Below are positions 11,509 to 19,804 of a stretch of DNA of 43,979 nt, one piece after another. A program made the position numbers and the translations under genes. The DNA is taken from the NCBI RefSeq assembly GCF_020252405.1, contig NZ_JADCDA010000034.1:1-43979 (forward strand). Direction: 5' to 3'. Numbering within the stretch: position 1 is the first letter of the stretch; every line of letters begins with the position of its first letter. This DNA is from Aestuariivirga sp. (GTDB lineage: Bacteria; Pseudomonadota; Alphaproteobacteria; Rhizobiales; Aestuariivirgaceae). The notes under the pieces were generated by a model that searched no databases, was not told the origin of the DNA, and saw only the letters and a list, made by a program, of their open reading frames with translations.

Positions 11509-12090
11509 ATGCCACGGGTTTCCATGCGGGATGTGCTGATCGAGGCGGGCCAGAAGGTGCTGCACGAACGCGGCTATGCGGCCACAACGGTGCAGGACAT
11601 CGCCGCCGCTGCGGGCGTGCCAAAGGGCTCATTCTTCAATCATTTCGGCACCAAGGAGGCCTTTGCAGCCCTCGCGCTCGAACGCTATGTGAGCGCGCGC
11701 GAGGCTGGGCTTGCCGATCTGATGGAAAACGATGGCCTGCCGATCCTGCAGCGGGTCAGGCTGCTGATCGATGCGGTGCGCGAGCGCGTCATGGCAGCGG
11801 GGGCGCGCGATGGCTGCATGGTGGGCAATCTCAGCATTGAGGTGACAGGGGCAAGCGAACCGCTGCGCCAGCAACTATCCGACTCCTTCCGCCGTTGGCG
11901 TGCGCCGCTTGCCGGAGCGCTTGCGCGGGCGCAGGCGCGGGGTGAGATCGCGCTGACTGTCGAGCCCGCCGCAATGGCCGACTTCATTCAGAACGGACTG
12001 CAGGGCGCGATGCTGCGCGCAAAGGTCGACCGGACCTCGGCCCCGATCGACCAATTCAAGATGATTCTCCTCGACCTGCTGGCCCGTTAG
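11509..12090 (+). CDS. TetR-family transcriptional regulator
   Basis: 193 residues from the ATG at 11509 (MPRVSMRDVLI), chosen because GGAG sits about 7 bases upstream. The frame extends to 11476, but that would overlap the operator palindrome. The helix-turn-helix is TTVQDIAAAAGVPKGSFFNHF (about 27-47), and the C-terminal half resembles the AcuR/NemR-like group (GARDGCMVGNLSIEV at about 98-112). Regulators of this group often sense reactive electrophiles through cysteine; a Cys is present in GCMVGN. It probably represses the divergent hydrolase-SDR unit. No known target gene name can be given. Confidence 0.92.
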   Translation: MPRVSMRDVLIEAGQKVLHERGYAATTVQDIAAAAGVPKGSFFNHFGTKEAFAALALERYVSAREAGLADLMENDGLPILQRVRLLIDAVRERVMAAGARDGCMVGNLSIEVTGASEPLRQQLSDSFRRWRAPLAGALARAQARGEIALTVEPAAMADFIQNGLQGAMLRAKVDRTSAPIDQFKMILLDLLAR

Positions 12091-12161
12091 CGATGGCGGG
12101 ATGCATGAAGGCGGCCTGCCCAGAACGAGAACCGCCGCTAACGCACTCGGCGGAAGCCTGA

Positions 12162-12211
12162 CGCATGTTCCTGTCGCAAGAGTGGCTCCGCTCTTGCGGA
12201 TCATGCTCCAG
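12162..12211. repeat. Palindromic intergenic repeat, degenerate copy
   Basis: It has GCATGTTCC at one end and GGATCATGC at the other, with the inner arms CGCAAGAG and CTCTTGCG. It belongs to the same family as the copies at 14111, 26364, 34498 and 39662. Confidence 0.7.
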
Positions 12212-12275
12212 GTCGTTTCAGTGCTTGCCTATCATGGACAATTTCCAACCTGATGAGCAACTGAACGGATGAAGA

Positions 12276-12577
12276 ATGGCCATTCCAGTCCGAAGGATTG
12301 TCTGCGGTAAACAAAGTGGCGGGCGCCCGGACGTTGTCGAAGATGGACTGCCCTCAAGGTCATCTACCGGACGGACATCTGGGCGACGTCGACCATTCCG
12401 GTTGACAACGACGATCCGTCAGACCCTACCCTGACATGGCCGGACGACAGGTCCCTGACTGTGCCCGGCGGCGCCTTCTGCTTCGTCATCGAGGCGCCGC
12501 CCAAGGAAGCTGACGCCCGACCATTCATGCACGCAACCGAAACGCTGGACTTTGTCCTCGTCATGCGCGGCAACTGA
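12276..12577 (+). pseudogene. Frameshifted and truncated cupin-domain protein
   Basis: The first frame starts at the ATG at 12276 and reads MAIPVRRIVCGKQSGGRPDV then VEDGLPS. Near 12350 the reading must shift frame. From about 12356 to the TGA at 12575-12577 the second frame reads VIYRTDIWATSTIPVDNDDP, then VPGGAFCFVIEAPP and FMHATETLDFVLVMRGN. This matches the N-terminal part of small cupin proteins, where H-x-TETLDFVLV-x-G precedes the first metal-binding strand. The rest of the barrel is lost after the stop. It is a dead gene marking the right edge of the accessory stretch. Confidence 0.65.
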
Positions 12578-12731
12578 ACGAGGCCGGGCGCGCATCTCCA
12601 GCGTCCGGCAAGGGGGCCCAGCGGCGGCTGTCAGGAGATCACTGTTCTTGTACACTCATGGCAGTAAAGGGAAGTTAAGTTGCGCGGCGCGCATCCCAAA
12701 CCCTATGGTCCGGCCCGTCATAACGCCCTAA
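12578..12731. other. Intergenic stretch after the cupin pseudogene
   Basis: No gene is seen. The first bases may be decayed cupin sequence. Confidence 0.4.
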
Positions 12732-12832
12732 AGCATTTTCAGGTCAAGTGGACACCGGTTGACCGTCGAAAATGCGGCCAGACATAAAGACAGAGCAGGT
12801 TTCGATTCCACTGAACCGAAACCTGCTCTGAA
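12732..12832. repeat. Intergenic repeat with a 13-bp stem hairpin
   Basis: The arms AGAGCAGGTTTCG (12792-12804) and CGAAACCTGCTCT (12817-12829) form a perfect stem around ATTCCACTGAAC. The preceding part, with ACCGGTTGACCGTCGAA, is shared with the copy at 39720-39830. It lies just before bacA. Confidence 0.85.
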
Positions 12833-12853
12833 GCCCGCCGCGAAAGGCCCGCC

Positions 12854-14110
12854 ATGTTCGTTTCCTTCTTTCCCTCGCCGCGCCTGTTCTTTTCCTCCGC
12901 CGTGGCGTGGGCCTTGCTGGCGGTGCTGGTGTGGTTCTTCCTCGCGCGCGATGCGGGCGGGCTCATCGGGCTCCCCAACCCGCCGTCTGACGCCGCGCCT
13001 GTCGTGGGTGTCACCCGCTTCGTGTCGCCGTCCTTTATTTGGTTCTATCTCTATTTCGGAGGCGCGGTGGCGATCTTCACCGCGGTTTGGCGGGTCCGGG
13101 CGCCCCACCCCTATTTCAACTGGTCGGTGCCCGGCTCCGCGCTCATCATCTTCGTGCTCTATTTCATGGTCGAGGTGAGCGTCACCATCAATGACTGGTA
13201 TGGCTCCTATTTCGACCTCATCCAGAAGGCGCTCGACCCGTCCACAAAGGGAACGGTGCCGGCGGCCGATCTCTATATCGGGCTTGCCGAAATCACCTCG
13301 GTGCTTCTGCTCAATATCGTGGTGGCCGTGCTCAACGCCTTTTTCACCAGCCACTATGTGTTCCGCTGGCGCACCGCGATGAATGACCACTATGTCGAAC
13401 GCTGGGGCGCGCTGCGCCACATCGAGGGCGCTGCTCAGCGCGTGCAGGAAGACACCATGCGCTTTGCCCGCACCTTCGAGGACCTGGGTACGAGCCTGGT
13501 CAGCGCCATCATGACGCTGATCGCCTTCCTGCCGATTCTCGCCGGACTGTCGGCAAAGATCCCGTCGATCCCGATCCTCGGCGCGATACCCTATTCGCTG
13601 GTGGTCGTGTCGCTGGTTTGGTCGCTGTTCGGTACGGGGCTTCTGGCCATCGTCGGCATCAGGCTGCCTGGTCTCGAGTTCCGCAACCAGCGCGTCGAGG
13701 CCGCCTATCGCAAGGAACTGGTTTATGGCGAAGACGATGAGTCGCGCGCCGCGCCGCTGCCGCTCAGGGAATTGTTCGGCGCGGTGCGCCAGAACTACTT
13801 CCGGCTCTACTTCAATTATCTCTACTTCAACGTGGTGCGCTATGGCTACCTGCAGGCCGACCTGATGCTGCCCTTCCTCGTGCTCATTCCGGCCATCGCC
13901 GCGGGGGCCATCACCTTCGGCGTCTTCCAGCAGGTGCGCGCCTCGTTCGGCGAGGTGCGCGACGCGATGCAGTATCTGGTCAGGTCGTGGCCCGACATCG
14001 TCGAGTTCATGTCCATCTACAAGCGGCTGCGCGCCTTCGAGGCGGCCCTCCAGGGCGAGGCCTTGCCGGAGATCGACCGCAAGTTCCTGCAGGATGGCAA
14101 GCTGGCCTGA
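12854..14110 (+). CDS. bacA: SbmA/BacA-family peptide antibiotic transporter
   Basis: A 418-residue inner-membrane protein matching the SbmA/BacA-like family in length and pattern: N-terminal helix, a conserved block around VEVSVTINDWYGSYFDLIQKAL-type sequence (about 97-118), HYVFRWRTAMNDHYVERW (about 169-186), the acidic linker FEDLGTSL and a conserved C-terminal region after NYFRLYFNYLYFN. SbmA/BacA proteins import proline-rich and cysteine-rich peptides, and rhizobial BacA is needed for survival in legume nodules. The symbol is given by family resemblance; a BacA-related but functionally separate paralogue cannot be excluded. The start at 12854 has AAAGG upstream. Repeats flank the gene on both sides, and it looks monocistronic. 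Confidence 0.9.
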   Translation: MFVSFFPSPRLFFSSAVAWALLAVLVWFFLARDAGGLIGLPNPPSDAAPVVGVTRFVSPSFIWFYLYFGGAVAIFTAVWRVRAPHPYFNWSVPGSALIIFVLYFMVEVSVTINDWYGSYFDLIQKALDPSTKGTVPAADLYIGLAEITSVLLLNIVVAVLNAFFTSHYVFRWRTAMNDHYVERWGALRHIEGAAQRVQEDTMRFARTFEDLGTSLVSAIMTLIAFLPILAGLSAKIPSIPILGAIPYSLVVVSLVWSLFGTGLLAIVGIRLPGLEFRNQRVEAAYRKELVYGEDDESRAAPLPLRELFGAVRQNYFRLYFNYLYFNVVRYGYLQADLMLPFLVLIPAIAAGAITFGVFQQVRASFGEVRDAMQYLVRSWPDIVEFMSIYKRLRAFEAALQGEALPEIDRKFLQDGKLA

Positions 14111-14225
14111 TGCATGTTCCGGTCAGGTGGACTCACCTGATCGGGACGAACATGCGCCGGATCATATGCTTGGACATGATCTCACGGCAAAGCCGGTTCC
14201 ACTCTTGCGGATCATGCTCCAGCCG
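14111..14225. repeat. Composite palindromic intergenic repeat
   Basis: The first unit runs from GCATGTTCC to GAACATGCGC (about 14112-14156) with an inner GTCAGGTG/CACCTGAT stem. The second unit holds CGGTTCCACTCTTGCGGATC and ends in ATCATGCTCC. It lies between bacA and the MipA-type gene and may act as a transcript terminator for bacA. Confidence 0.8.
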
Positions 14226-14348
14226 AGGTCCGGGCCAGTCATCAGTCCGGCACAACCTTGGCATGATCCCTTGAGCGTAATTCGCTGTATGACACAGGTG
14301 ACGTTGGCGAGAAAAATTGCTAGAATCATCGAGACTGGATGAGATGAC

Positions 14349-15134
14349 ATGATACCCTCCCGACTTGCCGTGTTTGCCGCCTGCCTGCCCCTGCTGGCCG
14401 TATTGTCGCCGGCCTCCGCGCAGGATACGGGGGAGCGCCAGTTTGTATTGGACCTGGGCGGCGGCGTCCTGGCACAGCCGCGCTATCCCGGTTCGGACGA
14501 GACCATCGCAGTTCCCTATCCGCTGATCGGCGTCAGTCGGCTCTTCGTGCCCGGCTTTGGCCAGATCGACGGGAATGACAGCGTGCGCGGGATCACGGTC
14601 TATCCGTCCTTCAACTTCATCGGCGAACGGAATTCAGCCGATTCTGAAGAACTGGAGGGGCTTGATGACGTTGACTGGGCGCTCGAGGCTGGCCTCGGCG
14701 TTTCCGCCCGCTATGACTGGATCCGCGGCTTCGTCGAGGTGCGCCAGGGCTTCAACGGCTATTCGGGCCAGGTGGCGAATTTCGGTATCGACTTCATCGG
14801 CAGCCCGACGGAGGATCTTGAACTCCGCTTCGGGCCACGCGCCGGATGGGGCTCGCAGAATTATATGGATGCCTATTTCGGCATAACCGCCAGCGAGGCC
14901 GCCGCGAGCCCGCTTTATGACCAGGCCTACAAGCCCGATGCCGGCTTCAACACGGTCGGCCTTGCGGGCTCCGCCAGCTACAATCTGACGGATGACTGGA
15001 AGCTCCACGCGCTGGCCGGCTGGGACCGGCTTGTGGGCGATGCCGGCAACAGCCCCATCGTCAAGGAAGGCAGCGTCAATCAGTATTATGCCGGTGCCGG
15101 CATCACCTACCGCTTCGCCTTCGACTTGTTCTGA
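14349..15134 (+). CDS. MipA/OmpV-family outer-membrane protein
   Basis: 261 residues. A signal peptide covers about 1-24 (MIPSRLAVFAACLPLLAVLS, cut near ASAQ-D). The mature part is made of alternating beta strands and ends in ITYRFAFDLF with a C-terminal aromatic residue, as expected for an outer-membrane barrel. Typical MipA/OmpV features are LGGGVLAQPRYPGSDE near the start, GPRAGWGSQNYMDAYFGIT (about 162-180) and the GITYRF end. The role is unclear in most bacteria: MipA was named as a scaffold for murein synthesis, while others are linked to metal or antibiotic response. It appears monocistronic. Confidence 0.9.
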   Translation: MIPSRLAVFAACLPLLAVLSPASAQDTGERQFVLDLGGGVLAQPRYPGSDETIAVPYPLIGVSRLFVPGFGQIDGNDSVRGITVYPSFNFIGERNSADSEELEGLDDVDWALEAGLGVSARYDWIRGFVEVRQGFNGYSGQVANFGIDFIGSPTEDLELRFGPRAGWGSQNYMDAYFGITASEAAASPLYDQAYKPDAGFNTVGLAGSASYNLTDDWKLHALAGWDRLVGDAGNSPIVKEGSVNQYYAGAGITYRFAFDLF

Positions 15135-15330
15135 TCCACCAGGCGGTCCCGCTGTCCGGGTTCCCGCCCCGCAGGAGGGGAGAGGCGCGGCCCATGCGCC
15201 GCGCCGAAATTGCCGTTTGGCACCCGCATCATCGACATGTCGTCTCAGCCTGCGCAAACCTATCTGAGGACTTGCCAGACGTCGGCGGTGATGCTACGTA
15301 ACTCCTACCGATTTACTGGGTGTAGTAGAG

Positions 15331-15522
15331 ATGTCCTTCGCCGACCATGTCCGCTCTGCCGTCCAGGGGTTCCAGCAGCGCTGGGACCGGATGGCGGATC
15401 GTGCCTTCGGCAAGCCTCCCGCCGCGCATGACGAAATGGCGCGCGGCGAATTCATCTCCGCTTTCATCAGCGAGAGCGGCCTCAACTTCCCCGCCACCGG
15501 CAAAAACCAGCCGCGGGACTGA
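15331..15522 (+). CDS. Small hypothetical protein
   Basis: A 63-residue frame starting MSFADHVRSAVQGFQQRWDR, with GTAGAG just upstream of the ATG. The N-terminal half would form an amphipathic helix. The composition looks protein-like, but no family is recognised and no neighbour gives a role. It may be real or chance. Confidence 0.4.
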   Translation: MSFADHVRSAVQGFQQRWDRMADRAFGKPPAAHDEMARGEFISAFISESGLNFPATGKNQPRD

Positions 15523-15739
15523 TCCGTCACCACGGCTCGAATTCGTTAAGGCCGATCCGCATCTCAGCCGCGAACTGCACGAGCGCCGAAGCTGCGGCAG
15601 GCCCTGATTGAGCGGCACAGGCTGTCCGCCAAAGGCTAATGGGCGCTATCGAGATCGTGCTACGCGGCAAATGCCGCAGCCTCGAACGCGGGGCCGGATG
15701 CGCATGCCGCGGCGAAACTCAATCGAGTTGGAGACAGGA

Positions 15740-16528
15740 ATGATCAGCTCACGCACCTTGCGCCGACCGGGCCTTGCCGTGGCCGCCGCCACCGCGGCCT
15801 TGTGGGCCGCCCTTCCCGCCCATGCCGACGCCACTGCCGACATCAGGGCTCTGGTCAGGAGCATGACCGATTTCGTGGCCGCCCAGAAGTCGATCTCCTT
15901 CGACATGGAAACGGACCTCGAGATCGTCACCACCCAGGGCCAGCGCCTGTCGCTCGCCAGTTCCGGCGCCATGGAGATGAGCCGACCCGACAAGATCCGC
16001 GTCGAGCGCAAGGGCGGCTTCGCCGACGTGGCCGCCGTCTATGACGGCAAGACGCTGAGCATCCTCGGCAGAAACCTCAATCTCTATGCCCAGATCCCCA
16101 TTGCCGGCGATCTCGACCACCTGATCGACGAACTGCGCGACAAATATGCGAGGCCGCTGCCCGCCGCCGATCTGCTGAAGAGCGACTCCTACGACCAGAT
16201 CATGACCGGGGCCACCGGCATTGCCTATCTGGGTGCGGGCGTCATTCTCGGCCAGATGTGCGACCATGTCGCCATGCGCAACGACGACGTGGACCTGCAG
16301 CTGTGGATCGCCCAGGGCGACAAGCCCTATCCCTGCCGCTACACCATCACCAGCCACGCCATTCCTGGCCAGCCGCAATATTCGGTCGAGATCTGGAACT
16401 GGAAGTCGGGCACCGATGCCGGCAGCGCAAGCTTCACCTTCACGCCGCCCGCGGGCGCTCAGGCCGTGGACCCCGCCAAGCTCGCCGACACCGACGAGCT
16501 TCCCGCGCATCTCGCCCCCAAGAACTGA
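15740..16528 (+). CDS. DUF2092-family exported protein
   Basis: 262 residues from the ATG at 15740 (MISSRTLRRPG), which follows GGAGACAGG. The signal peptide covers about 1-29, ending PAHADA. The mature part resembles the DUF2092 predicted periplasmic family: FDMETDLEIVTTQGQRL, then RPDKIRVER, YDGKTLSILGRNLNLYAQIP, and a C-terminal strand region with PYPCRYTITSH. The structure is probably LolA/LolB-like (inference from the beta-rich pattern), so lipid or lipoprotein handling is possible but unproven. It is followed after 16 bp by a small secreted protein gene. Confidence 0.82.
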   Translation: MISSRTLRRPGLAVAAATAALWAALPAHADATADIRALVRSMTDFVAAQKSISFDMETDLEIVTTQGQRLSLASSGAMEMSRPDKIRVERKGGFADVAAVYDGKTLSILGRNLNLYAQIPIAGDLDHLIDELRDKYARPLPAADLLKSDSYDQIMTGATGIAYLGAGVILGQMCDHVAMRNDDVDLQLWIAQGDKPYPCRYTITSHAIPGQPQYSVEIWNWKSGTDAGSASFTFTPPAGAQAVDPAKLADTDELPAHLAPKN

Positions 16529-16544
16529 CCTGATGAGGATCACC

Positions 16545-16751
16545 ATGATCAAGCGCCTCGGCCTTCTGGCCTTCACCACGCTCGCCCTTGGCTTCGCCAT
16601 CGAACTCGGCGGCCAGGCCCTCGCCCCCGGCAAGCTCGGCGTCGTCACGCAGGCCCAGGCCATCATCGGCAGGCCCCTCACCCCGGTAAGCGTCGCCGGC
16701 GTCGCCCGCCGCACGGTGCGCCGCTGCGCGGTGGGTGTCTATTACTGCTGA
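16545..16751 (+). CDS. Small secreted protein, unknown function
   Basis: 68 residues: MIKRLGLLAFTTLALGFAIE looks like a signal sequence or anchor, followed by a short mature part that is rich in Arg and Val and ends RRCAVGVYYC with two cysteines. The ATG at 16545 is preferred over 16533 because GAGGAT lies upstream at normal spacing. It is close behind the DUF2092 gene and probably co-transcribed with it. No family name can be assigned. It could be a partner of the DUF2092 protein. Confidence 0.7.
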   Translation: MIKRLGLLAFTTLALGFAIELGGQALAPGKLGVVTQAQAIIGRPLTPVSVAGVARRTVRRCAVGVYYC

Positions 16752-17124
16752 GCCAACTCAGCCCAGGCGCGGCAGCCTGCGGCGCGTCCGAGCAGGAGCT
16801 GCAGGCGCTCTGCCTCAGGCAGCAAGCACAAGCGCTCCGCCAGCAAGGTCAGCACGGCCCATGGCCGCAAAGGTTGGGCACAAGCCCGAGGTCATCGCCG
16901 CTGAGCAGCCGCCCGCCGTGGGACACTTCTGGTCAGGGCGCATTGAAATTTTCTCAGGGGCTCTCCACATCTCCCGTGACGCCGGGGCTGCTCTTCCGGG
17001 AATTTTGTGCGTATCATACGCGTGAGACTCAACTGATTTGCGGCTCAATGGCCCAGAACCCGGGCGCCCTTGTTTGGCGGCTATTCCGCGCCAGACTGCG
17101 TGGCGGCCCATGAAAGGAAGTAGT
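16752..17124. other. Intergenic region upstream of lon
   Basis: About 370 bases without a convincing gene. One frame reads a Gln/Ala-rich segment (ACGASEQELQALCLRQQAQA) but has no start, so it may be a relic. The lon promoter should lie in the AT-richer part, about 16935-17040. No clear heat-shock promoter was identified. Confidence 0.5.
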
Positions 17125-19545
17125 ATGAGCAAAACGGCCCCCGCAGGAAGCCACGAGACGATCCCGGTCCTGCCGCTCCGCGACATCGTCGTCTTCCCGC
17201 ACATGATCGTGCCGCTCTTCGTGGGGCGCGAGAAGTCCATCAAGGCGCTTGAAGAGGTGATGCGCGAAAACAAGCGCATCCTGCTCGTCGCCCAGAAGAA
17301 TCCCGCCGATGACGATCCGGCCTCGGATGCCGTCTATGACGTCGGCACACTGGCGCAGGTGCTGCAGCTTCTGAAACTCCCCGACGGCACCGTGAAGGTG
17401 CTCGTCGAGGGTTCCGACCGCGCGCGCGTGCACGGCTTCTCGGCCCGCACCGATTTCTTCGAGGCGGACGTCGAGGTGCTGCCCGCTGTCGCCGGAACCC
17501 CGGCCGAGACGGAGGCCCTGGCCCGCGCGGTCGTTTCGCAGTTCGACAGCTATGTGAAGCTGAACAAGAAGGTGCCGCAGGAAGTGCTGGCCTCGGTCGG
17601 CCAGATCACCGACCCTTCGAAGCTCGCGGACACCATCGCCGCCCATCTCGCCATCAAGATCGCCGAGAAGCAGGAGCTGCTCGAGATGACCTCCGTCGCG
17701 CAGCGTCTGGAGAAGGTTTATGCGCTGATGGAAGGCGAGATCTCGGTCCTCCACGTCGAGAAGCGCATCCGCTCGCGCGTCAAGCGCCAGATGGAGAAGA
17801 CGCAGCGCGAGTATTATCTGAACGAGCAGATGAAGGCCATTCAGAAGGAGCTGGGCGACGGCGACGAGAAGAACGAGATCGACGAGCTCGAAGGCCGCGT
17901 CAAGTCCACCAAGCTCTCCAGGGAAGCGCGCGAGCGCGCCGAGGCCGAGATCAAGAAGCTGCGCCAGATGAGCCCGATGTCGGCGGAAGCCACCGTCCTG
18001 CGCAATTATCTCGACTGGCTGCTCGGCATCCCCTGGGGCCAGAAGAGCAAGGTGAGGCACGACCTCAAATTCGCCGAAGGCGTGCTCGATGCCGATCACT
18101 TCGGCCTCGACAAGGTGAAGGAGCGCATCCTCGAATATCTCGCGGTGCAGAGCCGCACCAACAAGCTGCGCGGCCCCATCCTGTGCCTCGTCGGCCCTCC
18201 GGGTGTCGGCAAGACCTCGCTTGGCAAGTCGATCGCCAAGGCCACGGGACGCGAGTTCATCCGCATGTCGCTCGGCGGCGTGCGGGATGAGGCCGAGATC
18301 CGCGGTCACCGCCGCACCTATATCGGCTCGATGCCCGGCAAGGTCATCCAGTCGATGAAAAAGGCGAAAAAGTCCAACCCGCTCTTCCTCCTGGACGAGA
18401 TCGACAAGATGGGCATGGACTTCCGCGGCGATCCGTCCGCGGCCTTGCTGGAGGTTTTGGACCCCGAGCAGAACGCGACCTTCATGGACCACTATCTCGA
18501 GGTCGAATACGACCTCTCGAACGTCATGTTCGTGACGACGTCGAACACGCTCAATATTCCGCCGGCGCTTCTCGACCGTATGGAGATCATCCGGATCGCG
18601 GGCTACACGGAAGAGGAGAAGCTGGAGATCGCCAAGCGCCACCTGCTGCCCAAGGCAGCCGAACACCACGGCCTGATGCCTCAGGAGTTCGAGGTGACGG
18701 AGGAGGCCCTTTACGAGGTCATCCGCCGCTTCACCCGCGAGGCGGGCGTGCGCAACCTCGAGCGTGAGATCAACTCGCTCGCCCGCAAGGCGGTGAAGGA
18801 GATCATCACGGCGAAGACGAAGCAGATCCAGGTCACGCCGGAGGTGGTGCACCGGTATCTCGGCGTGCCGAAATTTCGCTATGGCGAGGCCGAGCGCGAG
18901 GACCAGGCCGGTGTCGTCACCGGCCTTGCCTGGACGGAAGTCGGCGGCGAAATCCTGACGATCGAAGCGCTGATGATGCCGGGCAAGGGCAAGATGACGG
19001 TGACCGGCAACCTGCGCGACGTGATGAAGGAGTCGATCTCGGCTGCTTCCTCCTACGTCCGCTCCCGCGCCGCCACCATCGGCGTCAAGCCGCCGGTGTT
19101 CGACAAGCGCGACATTCACGTCCACGTGCCGGAAGGCGCCACGCCCAAGGATGGCCCCTCGGCCGGCATCGCGATGGTCACGGCCATCGTCTCGGTGATG
19201 ACCGGCATCCCCGTCCGCAGGGACGTGGCGATGACGGGCGAAATCACGCTGCGCGGCCGCGTGCTGCCGATCGGCGGCCTGAAGGAGAAGCTGCTTGCCG
19301 CCCTCCGCGCCGGCATCAAGACCGTGATGATCCCCGAGGAGAATGTGAAGGACCTCGCGGAAATCCCGGAGAACGTGAAGAAGGGCCTCGCGATCATCCC
19401 GGTCTCGCGCATGGACGATGTGCTGAAGCATGCGCTGACCCGCATGCCGGAGCCCATCACCTGGGACGAGGAGGCCGAGGAAGCCGCCGCCGCCGCCCGC
19501 GCCGCCGCCGACAAGGCCAGCGAGGGTGCGGCCCGCGCCCACTGA
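17125..19545 (+). CDS. lon: ATP-dependent Lon protease
   Basis: An 806-residue cytoplasmic AAA+ serine protease that degrades misfolded and regulatory proteins. The order is N-terminal LON domain (about 12-205, starting [20 protein letters not shown]), AAA+ module with Walker [10 protein letters not shown] (357-365) and Walker B FLLDEIDK, and the C-terminal protease domain. The catalytic dyad is Ser679 in PKDGPSAG and Lys722 in [11 protein letters not shown], the same numbers as in E. coli Lon. The start at 17125 (MSKTAP) follows GAAAGGAAG; the frame upstream is not protein-like. An Ala-rich tail ends the protein. A strong terminator follows directly. The usual neighbours clpX and hupB are not in the window. 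Confidence 0.98.
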   Translation: MSKTAPAGSHETIPVLPLRDIVVFPHMIVPLFVGREKSIKALEEVMRENKRILLVAQKNPADDDPASDAVYDVGTLAQVLQLLKLPDGTVKVLVEGSDRARVHGFSARTDFFEADVEVLPAVAGTPAETEALARAVVSQFDSYVKLNKKVPQEVLASVGQITDPSKLADTIAAHLAIKIAEKQELLEMTSVAQRLEKVYALMEGEISVLHVEKRIRSRVKRQMEKTQREYYLNEQMKAIQKELGDGDEKNEIDELEGRVKSTKLSREARERAEAEIKKLRQMSPMSAEATVLRNYLDWLLGIPWGQKSKVRHDLKFAEGVLDADHFGLDKVKERILEYLAVQSRTNKLRGPILCLVGPPGVGKTSLGKSIAKATGREFIRMSLGGVRDEAEIRGHRRTYIGSMPGKVIQSMKKAKKSNPLFLLDEIDKMGMDFRGDPSAALLEVLDPEQNATFMDHYLEVEYDLSNVMFVTTSNTLNIPPALLDRMEIIRIAGYTEEEKLEIAKRHLLPKAAEHHGLMPQEFEVTEEALYEVIRRFTREAGVRNLEREINSLARKAVKEIITAKTKQIQVTPEVVHRYLGVPKFRYGEAEREDQAGVVTGLAWTEVGGEILTIEALMMPGKGKMTVTGNLRDVMKESISAASSYVRSRAATIGVKPPVFDKRDIHVHVPEGATPKDGPSAGIAMVTAIVSVMTGIPVRRDVAMTGEITLRGRVLPIGGLKEKLLAALRAGIKTVMIPEENVKDLAEIPENVKKGLAIIPVSRMDDVLKHALTRMPEPITWDEEAEEAAAAARAAADKASEGAARAH

Positions 19546-19567
19546 CCGCCTGTCGGTCAACGACATT

Positions 19568-19596
19568 GGGGCCGTCCTTCGGGGCGGCCCTTTTTG
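19568..19596 (+). terminator. Rho-independent terminator of lon
   Basis: The arms GGGCCG and CGGCCC flank a TCCTTCGGGG loop, followed by TTTTTG. It starts 23 bp after the lon stop. Confidence 0.9.
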
Positions 19597-19630
19597 TTGC
19601 CGCCAAAAGATCAGGCAACGGCTGATCTGG

Positions 19631-19677
19631 CGCATGTTCCGTCCAGGCGATTCCGCCGGAACGGAACATGCGCTAAG
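19631..19677. repeat. Palindromic intergenic repeat (GCATGTTCC type)
   Basis: The outer arms GCGCATGTTCCG and CGGAACATGCGC enclose an inner GGCGATTCCGCC. It is a near-perfect copy of the GCATGTTCC unit also seen at 14112 and 34498. Confidence 0.85.
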
Positions 19678-19804
19678 GACGATTTACCGGCTACAGGACG
19701 ATCCGATCCGCTCCCGAGTGGGTGTGTTGCGGAAAATGCGGCACCCTGCGCCGCCGTTCTGATCTATCCTCGCCCGAATCACTCAAACCGCCTGTCCGGA
19801 CCTC

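Noticed and set aside
12364..12655. Short minus-strand frames in the bacA upstream region as genes
   Set aside because: They are antisense to the cupin pseudogene and have no ribosome-binding site or family match.
16752..16870. A Gln/Ala-rich small protein after the DUF2092 partner
   Set aside because: The frame has no start codon or ribosome-binding site of its own and is not in phase with the upstream gene.
17029..19635. An 868-codon open frame on the minus strand opposite lon
   Set aside because: It is an exact shadow of lon: rich in Arg/His/Asp, with no domains. Long antisense frames are common in GC-rich genes.
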